DNA from: JALYNX01 sp963724825
GTDB taxonomy: Bacteria; Actinomycetota; Acidimicrobiia; Spongiisociales; ZC4RG35
DNA: 64,000 bases
NCBI GenBank assembly: GCA_963724825.1
Contig: CAVRWT010000017.1
Location: forward strand, 62,001 to 126,000
Reading direction: 5' to 3'
Shown here: piece by piece, positions 1 to 9,596 of the stretch
Layout: each line of letters starts with the position of its first letter
Position numbering within the stretch: the first letter of the stretch is position 1
Made by a program: the position numbers and the translations under genes
The notes under the pieces: generated by a model
What the model was told of the DNA's origin: nothing
Database searches by the model: none
Seen by the model: only the letters and a program-made list of their open reading frames with translations

Positions 1-2
1 CA

Positions 3-305
3 CTGCAGGTGGTCGATCCCTCCGGGACCACGTTCAATGACGGGCAGTGTCGGATCTACAGCCGGGACAATCCAAGTCAGTCCTGGAACCTCCAGCAGAC
101 GATCGCCAGCGGATCCGACTGTCAGGAAACGGTGACCCCCGGTGAGTACAACGGGCGCTGGTTGAAGTTCGAGATGGATCTGCCCTCCACCTATTCCTGC
201 TCCACTTGCTGGTGGAACATGAAGTACGCCTATCCCTCGGCGGTGAATGACACCACCACCTGGCGGGCGTACATGATCGGGAACCCGATCCACCTCATCG
301 ACTGA
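3..305 (+). CDS. C-terminal fragment of a TadG-like (pilus-associated) secreted protein
   Basis: The open frame runs in from the window edge, so only the last 100 residues are present and the real start lies upstream. The tail resembles the C-terminus of the TadG-like protein at 2367-3780: both have spaced Cys residues, a W-x-M segment, then TTWRA, an IGNP motif and a hydrophobic end. The Cys-rich, Asn/Thr-rich composition suits an extracytoplasmic domain. Its position just before a Tad-type gene set on the same strand suggests a tandem paralogue of that protein. The function beyond this is not recognisable from the fragment. Confidence 0.6.
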   Translation: MQVVDPSGTTFNDGQCRIYSRDNPSQSWNLQQTIASGSDCQETVTPGEYNGRWLKFEMDLPSTYSCSTCWWNMKYAYPSAVNDTTTWRAYMIGNPIHLID

Positions 306-335
306 CCGGGGCCGTCTAGGTCTTACCCTGTCGGC

Positions 336-1191
336 ATGCTTCCTCCTCCTGAATACATGCCCGCGCTGATCACGCCGTTCACCAGAGGCGGCGAGATCGA
401 CACCAGGGCTCACACCCACAACCTTCGGGTCCTCTCCGAGATCGGCATTACGGGGCTTCGTGATCGGTGGGTCCAACGGTGAAGGGCCTTACCTCGAGCC
501 CGGCGAACGGGGCCGCTTGGTCAAGACCGGACGGCGGCGCAAGGCCCACTTCATGGTTGGGATCTCCGCCGAGTCGACCCGGGTCGCCGATCCGCCAGGT
601 CCAGGAGGCGGCGGACGCCGGGGCTGACAGCGTGCTGGTGATGACCCCGACCACCCTGGCCCGGGGGCGCGACGACGCCGTGCTCCGCTTCTACCGGACC
701 ATCGCTGACATGTCGCCGCTTCCGGTCTATCTCTATTCGGTCCCCGGGGTCACGGGATACAACCTGCCCATCGAGCTCGTCTGGCGGCTCTCACGCCACG
801 AGAAAGTGGTGGGTATGAAGGACTCGAGCGGGGACGTGGTCCGTCTCCAGTCGATCATCGACGCCACCCCGCCGGACTTCACCCTCTATCTCGGGATCCT
901 CACGGGCGCTCACCGCGGCCATGGCTGTCGGTTGTTACGGGGCGATCACCGGATCGGGCAACTACCTGCCGACCCTGGTCCTGCAGGTCATGGCCGCCGC
1001 CAAGGACAGTCCGGCGACAGCCCGCCGACTTCCAGAAGCGCCTCAGTTCGGTGAGCGCCGACGTCGAAGCCCACGGCATACCGGGCGTAAAGGCAGCGGC
1101 AAAGGCGGCCGGCCTCGACCCCGGCTATCCGCGCGAGCCGCTCACCCGGCTCTCGCGTGGAGCGGAAACCTCGATTGCCAAGCTGATCTGA
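336..1191 (+). CDS. DapA/dihydrodipicolinate synthase family protein, frameshifted
   Basis: The ATG at 336 opens PALITPF, the usual start of class I aldolases of the DapA/NanA family. The frame then shifts near 455 to give GGSNGEGPYLEPGER, which is the GxxGE phosphate-loop motif. It shifts again near 585, then yields VPVYLYSVPG-like and VGMKDSSGD segments, the latter carrying the Schiff-base Lys. Further shifts lie near 905 and 1050, and the best end is the TGA at 1189-1191. The merged length of about 284 residues is normal for the family. Substrate cannot be told; 4-hydroxy-tetrahydrodipicolinate synthase or a pyruvate/keto-acid aldolase are both possible. Four or more frameshifts in a conserved gene mean either sequencing errors or a pseudogene. 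Confidence 0.7.
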
Positions 1192-1328
1192 CGCTTCCTA
1201 ATGCATGGGCGTCGGATATGAGCGAATTGCATTGCGAACGTGGGGAACTCTCGCTCTTTGAGCCTTCAGTCAAAGTCTGCCCGCCTAGTACGATTCGCAG
1301 TCTCCAGAGCCATCAAGGAGATTGCGTT

Positions 1329-1712
1329 TTGTCCAAGTTCCTCAGCGAAGAGTGGGCCTCGGAGGTAACCGCCGCCCTGAGCCAACACCAGGGTTTCAAG
1401 AACGCCATCGGATCAGCCGAGCTTGGCATTCAATTCGAGGTCAGTGACGGCCCTGAGGGTGACGCCGAGTACTACCTGAAGTCGAGTGGCGGCAGCTCGA
1501 CGATGGCGGTGGGAACGCTGGAGAATCCGGACGTCACGGTGCGCCAGACCTATGACACCGCCACCGCGATCTCCAAGGGTGAGTTGAACACCCAAACCGC
1601 TTTCATGACCGGCAAAGTCAAAGTCTCGGGCAATCTCGCCAAGTTGATGATGCATCAGTCGGCGATCCAGCAGTGGAACCTGGCGACGGTGGATCTCGAC
1701 GTCGATTACTGA
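1329..1712 (+). CDS. SCP2 sterol-binding domain protein
   Basis: A 127-residue protein starting at TTG 1329, chosen because AAGGAG at 1315-1320 lies eight bases upstream; the frame is open further upstream but without a site. The single domain matches the SCP2/sterol carrier fold. The segment around residues 90-115 reads AFMTGKVKVSGNLAKL, the family's lipid-tunnel strand and closing helix. No signal peptide or membrane helix is seen, so it is probably cytoplasmic and binds lipid or acyl-CoA. It is a lone gene between the DapA-family gene and the pilin set, with about 110 bases to the next start. Family assignment is firm; the ligand is unknown. Confidence 0.75.
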   Translation: MSKFLSEEWASEVTAALSQHQGFKNAIGSAELGIQFEVSDGPEGDAEYYLKSSGGSSTMAVGTLENPDVTVRQTYDTATAISKGELNTQTAFMTGKVKVSGNLAKLMMHQSAIQQWNLATVDLDVDY

Positions 1713-1822
1713 CACCGACTAGTCAGTTCGCGTAAAAACAGGGGGGTCCCTGGATACCAAGCGGCGTGGGCCGGATAATGTTGAGTCAGTGACCACGGCT
1801 GGTGGCCACGTCAGGGGCAAAA

Positions 1823-2370
1823 ATGGGCAAGGGAGATAAGAACCGCGGCGCGACGATGGTTGAGGCCGCGCTCATCTTCCCGTTGATGATCCTGCTTGAC
1901 GGTGAGCCTTCTCGAGCTCGGGCTCGCCTTCAAGGATTTCCTCACTGTCTCGTTCACCGCACGTGACGCGGCCCGGGTCGGCGCTCTCGCCGGAAATGAC
2001 CCCGAAGCGGATTGTCACATCGTCCAGAGCATCGTCGCCGGGTTCAGCGCGTCACACCTATCGAGGCATGACCATCAACATCTTCAAAGCGAGCGAGGCC
2101 ACCGGCGACCCGGTGGCGGGCGCAGTGAACACCTGGACCCTCAAGCCTCGGGCAACCCCAGTACTTGCCTCCCGCTCGGATTGGAACATCTCGGAGCAGT
2201 GGCCGAGCACCAGCCGCAACGTGACCGTGGGCCCCACCACCAAACTGGACATCCTCGGGGTCACCCTCGACACCACCCACGATTGGGTCACCGGATTGCC
2301 CCCGTGGCGGGGAACGATCAATGTGAGCCGAACCGCACTCCAGCGACTCGAACCAGAGGCATTCGAATGA
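1823..2370 (+). CDS. TadE-family pilus assembly protein, frameshifted
   Basis: The ATG at 1823 encodes a short basic N-terminus followed by RGATMVEAALIFPLMILL, the TadE-like motif in which a Glu sits at the start of a hydrophobic helix. One apparent extra T near 1899 shifts the frame; removing it restores LLTVSLLELGLAFKDF and a typical ARDAARVGA segment. A second shift near 2050 is needed to reach the C-terminal frame, which ends at 2370. The merged protein is about 182 residues with one N-terminal membrane helix and an exported C-terminal part. The stop overlaps the next start (ATGA), so it is translationally coupled to the TadG-like gene. Expected role is minor pilin or assembly factor of a Tad/Flp pilus. 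Confidence 0.75.
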
Positions 2371-3780
2371 AACGGTGGAAGCAAGAAGAAGGCATTGCCC
2401 TGGTCTGGCTCGCCATCACCCTGGTCCTTCTGATCGGAATGGCGGGTTTCGGCATCGACCTGGGTTGGATCTACCTGAACACCGCCCGGGCCCAAAAGAC
2501 GGTCGACTGCGGCCGCCCTCGCCGGCGTGGTCAACCTCCCCGGTTTCATCGCCCAGGCCACCATCGATGCCGAGGATGCGACGGTTGCCAATGGCTTCGA
2601 TCCTGCTGGGCTGGTGGTCACCCCGCTGGCGGACAACAAGCTGCACGCCGAATTGAGCATCTCTGTTCCGTCCTTCTTCCTCAAAGTACTTGGTTTCGAC
2701 CATTTCGACATCACCCGGGAGGCCACCGCCGAATACATCAAACCGGTGCCTCTGGGCAATCCGAACAACTGCTTCGGGTGCCCCAGCGTTGGCGACAGCT
2801 GGGCCGCGATCTCATCCCAGTTCATCCACAAGGAACATGGGGATCCCTATTCCACCCAATGCCGGGTGCCTGCCAGTAACTCGTCCTGTTCGACAGGCAA
2901 CAGCGACTACAACCGCGGCGGCGCCTACTCGGGGTACTACTACGGGATCGAGGTCTTCGGCACCTCGACCAACCTGGCCGTCGATCTTTACGACCCGAGA
3001 TTCAATCGAAGGCCCCAGGATCAGGGAACCGGCGACTTCTCGATCGGCAACGGAGCCGGCCCAACCACCAACTACGAACTGCACATGGTGGACAACACCC
3101 CGCTCGACCCCACCGACAACCCGCTGGTCGGCGGCTGCTCGGCCTCATTTGCCCCCGACACCGGCGCCAACCAGGACCAGTGGGTCAACTTGTGCACGCT
3201 CAATGGATCGCTGACCCCGGGCATCTATGTCCTCCATGTCACCACCACCGGAGTGGGCATTGCCAGCAACCACTACTCGGTCCGAGCCACCGTCGGCAGT
3301 GGCCCGCAACAGCCTCGTGTCTACGGCATCAATGACATGTCGATCTGGTCCAATGACCTGGTCCAGAACAGCCAGTTGTACATCGCCGAGATCGACGACA
3401 TCCACGCCGGCAAGAAGCTCGAGCTCCAGTTCTACGACCCCGGCGACGCCGACCTGAACTCTTACATGACCCTGCTCTCCCCCAACGGGCCGGTCAACTG
3501 CAGCTGGACGGTGTGGAACCACAATCTCACCGCCCAGACCCAGCCGGCACACAACAATCAGCCCTGCACCTGGCAGACGACGGATGAGAACAAGAACCCG
3601 GATCATCGGGTCTACAACGAGCAGTGGATCGTGGCGGTTATCGACCTCCCCGACGATCCGGCCGACATGTGCAACGGCTCCGATTGCTTCTGGAAGATGG
3701 AGTTGGACCTGAGTCAACCCACCGAGCGCACCACCTGGAGGGCCCGGGTCATCGGCAACCCGGTGCGGTTGATCCCATGA
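2367..3780 (+). CDS. TadG-like protein with long exported C-terminal domain, frameshifted
   Basis: ATG 2367 overlaps the TadE stop. Residues 8-40 hold EEGIALVWLAITLVLLIG followed by GFGIDLGWIYLNTARAQ, the N-terminal Tad-like membrane anchor. An extra T near 2511 shifts the frame; deleting it gives VDAAALAGVVNLPG, which is standard for TadG. The remaining 400 residues are exported, rich in Asn, Thr and Cys, and include a VYGINDMSIWSNDL beta-sandwich-like stretch. The last 60 residues are paralogous to the fragment at 3-305. The merged length is about 470. TadG proteins anchor or modify Tad pili at the envelope; what the long C-terminal domain binds is unknown. Confidence 0.72.
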
Positions 3781-4307
3781 GAAGAGATCGAGGCGTCGCC
3801 GCCATCGAGTTCGCCTTCTCGTTCATGATCCTCTTGATGCTGGCCCTCGGAGCCTATGAATGGGGCACCGGATTCGCCGACCGGATCTCGATGACCTCTG
3901 CCGTCCGGGAAGGCGGGCGTGTCGGCAGCGCCGCCGGGGACAATCCCGATGCCGACTGCCGGATCATCGAAGCCTCGGCCGGGGCCCTGAACGGGTCCAC
4001 CGGCAACTCGGTCAAGCAGCTGTGGATCTACCAGTCCGATGCTGCCGGGACAGTCGGTCTCAATCGTCAGATCTATCGGCCGGCCACCGCGGCCGAGCCA
4101 GGCCTGACCTGCACCGGCGGCAAGTGGTTCCTAATCGCCAACGGCTGGCCGTCTGGCAACAGACAGAACCTTGGGGCCAATAGGGACTGGCTGGGGGTCA
4201 AAGTGATCATGGACCACCAGTGGCGAACCGGATTCCTTTGGTGGAACGGCGCAGTGACCTGGGAAGAGGATGCCGTCTTCCACCTCGAGCCCGGCGTGGT
4301 GACCTGA
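3777..4307 (+). CDS. TadE-like pilus assembly protein
   Basis: An intact 176-residue protein. ATG 3777 overlaps the stop of the TadG-like gene (ATGA), giving a coupled TadE-TadG-TadE set. The start MRRDRGVAAIEFAFSFMI carries the conserved Glu at the head of a single hydrophobic helix (about residues 10-30), as in TadE minor pilins processed or inserted at the inner membrane. The segment SAVREGGRVGSAAGDNPDADC parallels the upstream TadE, so the two are paralogues. The C-terminal part is exported and has a Cys pair. No prepilin peptidase, ATPase or major Flp pilin is in the window, so the rest of the machine is elsewhere or to the left. Confidence 0.75.
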   Translation: MRRDRGVAAIEFAFSFMILLMLALGAYEWGTGFADRISMTSAVREGGRVGSAAGDNPDADCRIIEASAGALNGSTGNSVKQLWIYQSDAAGTVGLNRQIYRPATAAEPGLTCTGGKWFLIANGWPSGNRQNLGANRDWLGVKVIMDHQWRTGFLWWNGAVTWEEDAVFHLEPGVVT

Positions 4308-4317
4308 TCGGCCGACT

Positions 4318-5308
4318 TCAGATCAGACCCAGCTCGGTGACTGCGTCACGCTCTTCGATGAGCTCGGCTACCGAGGCATCGATCTTCGCCCTCGAATAGT
4401 CGTCGACCTCGAGGCCGGTCACGATCTCCCAGCGATCCGTCGCGACATACGCACGGGAACGAGGAGACCAGGCCCTCGGGCACCCCGTATGAGCCATCAG
4501 AGGGAACACCCATCGAGACCCAGTCCCCCTCGGGAGTCCCCAACACCCAATCACGCACATGGGAAATAGCGGCATTTGCCGCCGAACCGGCCGAAGAAGC
4601 GCCTCGGGCGGCGATGATCGCCGCTCCCCGGCCGGCCACGGTCGGGATGAAGACGTCGTTTACCCAGGAGTGGTCTCCAACCAGTTGATAGGCCTGCTGC
4701 CCGTCGACCTCACAGTGGAATAGGTCCGGGTACTGGGTCGAGGAGTGGTTCCCCCAGATCGTCATCCTCTTCACGGAGGTGACGGGACGGTCGACCCGTG
4801 TCGCCAGCTGACTGATCGCCCGGTTGTGGTCGAGCCGGGTCATCGCGGTGAACCTCCTCGGATCGAGGCCGCGGGCGCTGTTCATCGCGATCAAAGCGTT
4901 GGTATTGGCCGGGTTCCCCACTACCAGGACCCTGACGTCGGGCTTCGCCGCTGCCGCCAGGGCACGCCCCTGGACGGTGAAGATCGCCCCGTTGGCGGAA
5001 AGCAGGTCGGATCGCTCCATGCCCGCCTTGCGAGGCATAGCCCCCACGAGGAGGGCGACGTCGGCATCACTGAAAGCCTCTTCCGGGTCATCGGTCATCG
5101 TCACCCCGGCCAACAGCGGAAATGCGCAGTCGTCGAGCTCCATCGCCACACCCTCGAGGGCGCCAAGTGCCGGCGTGATTTCGAGCAGTTGAAGGCTCAC
5201 CGGGCGGTCAGGGCCGAGCATGTCCCCGGCCGCGATCCTGAACAGGATGCTGTACCCGATCTGGCCGGCAGCGCCGGTGACGGCAACCCTTACTGGTTGG
5301 TTGTTCAT
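4318..5308 (-). CDS. mdh: Malate dehydrogenase, one frameshift near the C-terminus
   Basis: NAD-dependent malate dehydrogenase interconverts malate and oxaloacetate in the TCA cycle. The N-terminus has the Rossmann motif TGAAGQIGYS (residues 11-20), then the loop MPRKAGMERSDLL with the substrate Arg residues, NPANTN, TRLDHNRA and the catalytic His in WGNHSSTQYPD. This layout matches the 320-330 residue cytosolic/actinobacterial MDH group. The frame breaks near 4455-4465; switching frame restores a normal C-terminal helix ending at 4318. It lies 26 bases downstream of nadC on the same strand, so it may be read with the NAD operon. The identity is firm; the frameshift is probably an assembly error. 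Confidence 0.9.
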
Positions 5309-5334
5309 GTGATGGCCAAATTATGCGCGAGGCG

Positions 5335-6177
5335 TCACGTCAGGAAATCGAGTGCGATGTCCAGCTGAGGGGCAGAGTGAGTGATCCAACCCACGGAGAT
5401 GATGTCGACGCCGGTCAAAGCGACCGAGCGGACGTTGTCGAGGGTCACCCCTCCGGATGCTTCGGTTACCAGCCGCCCATCCGCCATCTCGACGGCAAGG
5501 CGGAGGGTTTCGACGCCCATGTTGTCGAGTAGCACCCGATCGGCGTCGGTGGCCAGCACGACCTGGAGCTGATCGAGGGTTTCGACCTCCACCTCGATGG
5601 TGACGTCCGGCCCGACGCGTTCCCGAGCAGCCCTGACCGCCGGTTCGATGCCGCCAATGGCGGCGATGTGGTTGTCCTTGATCAACACCGCGTCGTAGAG
5701 GCCGAGACGATGGTTGATGCCACCTCCCATCGAGACCGAGTACTTGTCGAGCAGCCTCATCCCCGGCATCGTCTTGCGGGTGTCGGTGATCCGAGCACCG
5801 GTTCCTTCCACAGCAGCGACAAAGCGGGCCGTCGCAGTGGCAACACCGGACATCCGGCACAGGATGTTGAGCGCCGTCCTCTCCGCTCGCAGCAGCGACC
5901 TGGCCAGACCGGCGACGGCGGCGACTGTCTGACCCGGCAAAGATCTGACCGCCATCCGAGCGCCATGGGCGCAAAATCGCGTCGCCGGGTCAATTGCATG
6001 GAACACATATTCGGCGACCTCTACACCGGCGAGGATGCCCACTCCACGAGCGACAAGCTCTGCGTGGGCCTCCGCCTCCTCAGGAATGCAGGCGTCGGTG
6101 GTCAGGTCGCCCACAACGCCGAGGTCCTCGGCCAGTGCACGCCCCACGAGGTCGATGTATGCAGCGGGATCGATCAC
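5335..6177 (-). CDS. nadC: Nicotinate-nucleotide pyrophosphorylase (carboxylating)
   Basis: NadC converts quinolinate and PRPP to nicotinate mononucleotide, the third step of de novo NAD synthesis. The 280-residue protein is intact and of normal length. Recognisable elements in order are the N-terminal EDLGVVGDLTTDA, RTALNILCRMSG, the TRKTMPGMR substrate loop, IKDNH, the acidic EVEVE strand, LLDNM and the ASGGV phosphate-binding loop. Its start overlaps the nadB stop by four bases, so nadA-nadB-nadC form one operon. It acts in the cytoplasm as a dimer or hexamer in known members. Confidence 0.95.
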   Translation of the reverse strand: MIDPAAYIDLVGRALAEDLGVVGDLTTDACIPEEAEAHAELVARGVGILAGVEVAEYVFHAIDPATRFCAHGARMAVRSLPGQTVAAVAGLARSLLRAERTALNILCRMSGVATATARFVAAVEGTGARITDTRKTMPGMRLLDKYSVSMGGGINHRLGLYDAVLIKDNHIAAIGGIEPAVRAARERVGPDVTIEVEVETLDQLQVVLATDADRVLLDNMGVETLRLAVEMADGRLVTEASGGVTLDNVRSVALTGVDIISVGWITHSAPQLDIALDFLT

Positions 6178-7688
6178 GTGACCGCCACCAGGTCGGCGCG
6201 GGTCGGGTCGATGAGGGTCCGATGCTCCTGCATCGGGTCCGGTTCGGGGTAGTCAGCCCGATAGTGCCCGCCCCGGGACTCGCTTCTGCGCAGGGCCGCC
6301 AGCACCACCATCAACGAGAGGTCCGCCGCCACCCGGCCCGCAATGGTTCGGCGAAGGACGTTCTCCAATTCCAGAAGGTGATTTCGGGCCTCCCAGAGCC
6401 CGGCACCGGTTCGTACCAGCCCTACCCGATCCCACATGATCTGGCGCAGCTCCTCGAGGGCCGGCCCGGCCACCAAGGGCAGATCGAACGCCTCTTTTGG
6501 CGCCATCGGATCTCCGACGGGCTCGACCAGATTGCGGCCAACGTCGACCGACGCCCTCGCCCCGAACACCAGGCCCTCGAGCAAGGAGTTGGAGGCCAGT
6601 CGGTTTGCCCCGTGGACGCCACTCGAGCTGCACTCCCCCACGGCCCATAAGCCCTGGATCGATGTCCGACCGCTGGAATCGGTGTCGATGCCTCCCATGT
6701 AATAGTGGGCTGCCGGCGACACCGGGAGAAGGTCCTGCTCCGGATCGAGTCCCACCGAGTGGGCGTGGGCGTTGACGGTCGGAAATCGATCGGCAAAGTT
6801 CACCAGCGAGCGAGCGTCGAGATAGGCACCCATCCCCTTGTCGTACTGCCAGAAGATGGCCCTGGCGACGATGTCCCGGGGCGCCAGCTCCGCCATCGGG
6901 TGGTATTGATCCATGAACCGGCGCCCGTGGGCATCGACCAGGATCGCCCCTTCGCCCCTCAAGGCCTCGGTCAGCAGCGGCATAGGGTCCTTGCCCGCGA
7001 GCAGGGCAGTGGGGTGGAACTGGACGAATTCGAGATCGGCCAGTCGGGCCCCGACCCGGCCTGCCATCGCGATGCCGTCGCCGGTGACCCCTGGTGGATT
7101 GGTGGTCCGTGAGTAGAGGCGGCCCGCACCGCCGGTGGCGAGCACCACCGCTGGAGCCAGGACCACCTCACGATTCTTCCCGTCGGCAGTGACCACGCCG
7201 ACCACGCGATTGTCCGCCATCACCAAATCCACGACCCTGCGCTCGATTATCTCGATGCGATCGGTGGCTTCCACAGCCCCAGTCAGGGCGCGCATCACCT
7301 CGGCCCCGGTGGCATCCCCGTCGGCGTGGACCACCCTTCTCCGCAGGTGCCCGCCTTCCTGTCCGAGGGAGAGGCCGCCGTCATCATCCCGGTCGAACTC
7401 GGCACCGAGACGGATCAGGTTCTCAATCGCCGCCGGGCCTCCCTTGGTGAGGACGTCGACGACATTTCTGACTGCAAGGCCACCGGAAACGTTGACGGTG
7501 TCCTCGGCGTGTTGCTGTGGGGAATCTTCCTCCGAAAGGGCGACTGCGATGCCTCCCTGGGCCCACCAGGTGGAGCCCATCTCCGGCGCCGACATGACGT
7601 AGGCGCGGGGAAGCCCGAGCGCCACGGTGAGCCCGGCCACGCCGGCGCCAACGACAAGAGGGGCGTCGAGGCGCGTGATATCCGTCAT
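6174..7688 (-). CDS. nadB: L-aspartate oxidase
   Basis: NadB oxidises L-aspartate to iminosuccinate, which NadA condenses with DHAP. The 504-residue protein is intact. It has the FAD-binding GAGVAGL near residue 14, the STWWAQGGIA loop, ATGGAGRLYSRTTNPPG, FVQFHPTAL, RGEGAILVD, the APRDIVARAI segment with the catalytic Arg, and a C-terminal WAVGECSSSGVHGANRLAS FAD contact. This order separates it from the closely related succinate dehydrogenase flavoprotein. It is ten bases downstream of nadA and overlaps nadC. The lack of other sdh genes supports the NadB reading. Confidence 0.95.
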   Translation of the reverse strand: MTDITRLDAPLVVGAGVAGLTVALGLPRAYVMSAPEMGSTWWAQGGIAVALSEEDSPQQHAEDTVNVSGGLAVRNVVDVLTKGGPAAIENLIRLGAEFDRDDDGGLSLGQEGGHLRRRVVHADGDATGAEVMRALTGAVEATDRIEIIERRVVDLVMADNRVVGVVTADGKNREVVLAPAVVLATGGAGRLYSRTTNPPGVTGDGIAMAGRVGARLADLEFVQFHPTALLAGKDPMPLLTEALRGEGAILVDAHGRRFMDQYHPMAELAPRDIVARAIFWQYDKGMGAYLDARSLVNFADRFPTVNAHAHSVGLDPEQDLLPVSPAAHYYMGGIDTDSSGRTSIQGLWAVGECSSSGVHGANRLASNSLLEGLVFGARASVDVGRNLVEPVGDPMAPKEAFDLPLVAGPALEELRQIMWDRVGLVRTGAGLWEARNHLLELENVLRRTIAGRVAADLSLMVVLAALRRSESRGGHYRADYPEPDPMQEHRTLIDPTRADLVAVT

Positions 7689-7697
7689 TGGATAGTT

Positions 7698-8666
7698 CTA
7701 GTCCTGGCGGCCGACTTCGAGCATTCGGGAGACGGCGGCCCGGGCTCGCTCGGCGATTGCAGGGTCGATCTCGATCTGGTGGGTCAGGGTGACCAGCGAA
7801 TCCCTGATGTTCTCGAGGGTGATCCGCTTCATGTGCGGACAGAGGTTGCAGGGGCGGATGTACTCGGTGTTCGGCGTCTCGCTCGCGACGTTGTCCGCCA
7901 TCGAGCACTCGGTGATCATCATCACCCGATCGGGCTGGTTGGTGGTGACCCACTGGATCATCCCGTGGGTTGAACCGACGTAGTCGGCTTCGGCCAGGAC
8001 ATCGGGCGGGCATTCGGGATGGGCAATCACTTTGATCCCGTCATATCCCCGGCGGTAGTCGGCGATCTCTTGACCGGTGAAGCGCTCGTGGACCATGCAG
8101 GACCCCTCCCAGAGAACCACTTCCACATCGGTCTGGGATGCCACCCATCTCCCCAGATATTGATCCGGGGTGAATATGACCTTGTCGACACCGAGGGACT
8201 CGACCACGGCAACGGCGTTGCTCGAGGTGCAGGTGATGTCCGACTCGGCCTTGACCTCGGCCGAGGTGTTGACGTAAGTGACCACGGGGACGCCGGGGTG
8301 TTGCTCTCTCAGCGCGCGGACGTCGGCCCCGGTGATCCCGTCGGCGAGAGAGCAGCCGGCGCGCAGATCCGGGATGAGCACCATCTTTTGGGGGTTGATG
8401 ATCTTGGCGGTCTCGGCCATGAAGTGGACCCCGGCCAGGACGATGACGTCCGCCTCGGTGTCAACCGCGATCTGAGCAAGTGCGAGTGAGTCGCCCTTGA
8501 TGTCTGCCGCCAGGTGATAGATGTCCGGCGTCATGTAGTTGTGAGCGGCGACGATCGCGTTGCGCTCCCTCTTCCACCAGTCGATCTCGTCGATCAGCGG
8601 TTGGAGCGCGACAACCTCGGCCTCGGGGAGGACATCCGCGGCGCGGGTGATGGCGATAGGTGTCAT
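7698..8666 (-). CDS. nadA: Quinolinate synthase
   Basis: NadA condenses iminosuccinate with dihydroxyacetone phosphate to quinolinate using a [4Fe-4S] cluster. The 322-residue protein is intact and carries the three expected cluster cysteines: in ITCTSSNA, in EGSCMVHERF, and in the C-terminal CNLCPHMKR. The N-terminal AAHNYMTPDIYHLAD and GVHFMAETAKI segments are family hallmarks. It is the first gene of nadA-nadB-nadC. The 91 bases upstream separate it from the divergent Bax-inhibitor-family gene and must hold both promoters; I see no convincing operator or riboswitch there. Confidence 0.95.
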   Translation of the reverse strand: MTPIAITRAADVLPEAEVVALQPLIDEIDWWKRERNAIVAAHNYMTPDIYHLAADIKGDSLALAQIAVDTEADVIVLAGVHFMAETAKIINPQKMVLIPDLRAGCSLADGITGADVRALREQHPGVPVVTYVNTSAEVKAESDITCTSSNAVAVVESLGVDKVIFTPDQYLGRWVASQTDVEVVLWEGSCMVHERFTGQEIADYRRGYDGIKVIAHPECPPDVLAEADYVGSTHGMIQWVTTNQPDRVMMITECSMADNVASETPNTEYIRPCNLCPHMKRITLENIRDSLVTLTHQIEIDPAIAERARAAVSRMLEVGRQD

Positions 8667-8757
8667 CAGTTGACGAGTGTACGGCCGGCCAAGGGCCAGA
8701 TACCCGGGCCGACTTCAAGACCGCCATCTGCAACAGACCGACAAATACACTCGGCTC

Positions 8758-9508
8758 ATGGCAAACCCTGTTCTCGAAAAGCAGTTCGGCACGGCCACGG
8801 CTGACTCCGCGCTACAAACCACTCGCACCCCGCCAGCTGACGGGCGCTCCACGATGTCGATCGGATCCGTGATCCTCTCGACGATCGTGCTTCTCGCCCT
8901 GGTGATGACCGGGGCGGCCTATGGGTGGGCCAACGCTGCCGCGGTCCAACGCTGGTATTGGCTGTTCATCATCGGATTGATCGTCCTGGCCGATCGCCAC
9001 CGCCTCCAGACCTCAACTGGCGCCCATCACCGGCGTCATCTACTCGCTGGGCCAGGGAGCCATGCTCGGCTCGCTATCCAAGGTGTATGAGACCCTCTAC
9101 GACGGGATCGTCTTCCAGGCTTTCCTCGCCACGATGGCGGTGTTCGTGGCGATGTTGTTCCTGTACGCGACTCGAATCGTCAAGGTCACCCAGAAAGTCC
9201 GCTCGGTGATCATCATCGCAACCGTCGGGATCGGGATCTTCTATCTCTTCAGTTGGATTCTGACCCTGTTCAACGTGAATGTTCCGGTGCTGAGTGGGGC
9301 AGGCACCACTGCCCTCATCTTCAGCATCATCGTGATATTCGTGGCGGCGTTGAACCTCTTGTTGGACTTTCAGGTGATCGAACTAGGTGTGAAGAGCGGT
9401 GCCCCCCGAGTGTTCTCGTGGTTCGCCGCATTCGGTTTGATGGTGACAATCGTCTGGCTCTACATCGAGATACTTCGGCTCCTGGCGATCGCCGCTCGCA
9501 ACCGATAG
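8758..9508 (+). CDS. Bax inhibitor-1/YccA family membrane protein, one frameshift
   Basis: ATG 8758 opens MANPVLEKQFG, the short soluble start seen in actinobacterial members of the Bax-inhibitor-1/YccA family. Hydrophobic helices begin near residue 40. The frame shifts around 8985 within a transmembrane segment; the second frame continues with PITGVIYSLGQGAMLGSLS and five further helices, ending at 9508. The merged protein is about 250 residues with seven predicted helices, as usual for the family. Members form pH- or calcium-sensitive membrane channels; the bacterial role is poorly defined. It stands alone, divergent from nadA. Confidence 0.8.
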
Positions 9509-9596
9509 GCCGGCAAGACGGCCCGCCCCAAAGAAATCTTCGAAATCGGCCGACAGGGGTATGGAATCTGTCGGTGGTGGCCTGTATGTTTCGAGC

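Noticed and set aside
1192..1328. Small gene or promoter in the longest gap
   Set aside because: No convincing frame; possible -35 and -10 hexamers are poorly spaced, leaving only the AAGGAG site of the SCP2 gene.
1790..1835. Cyclic-di-GMP-I riboswitch upstream of the Tad genes
   Set aside because: CACGTCAGGGGCAAAA resembles part of the GEMM core, but it abuts the ATG and the second conserved half (GACGCAAAGC-like) is absent.
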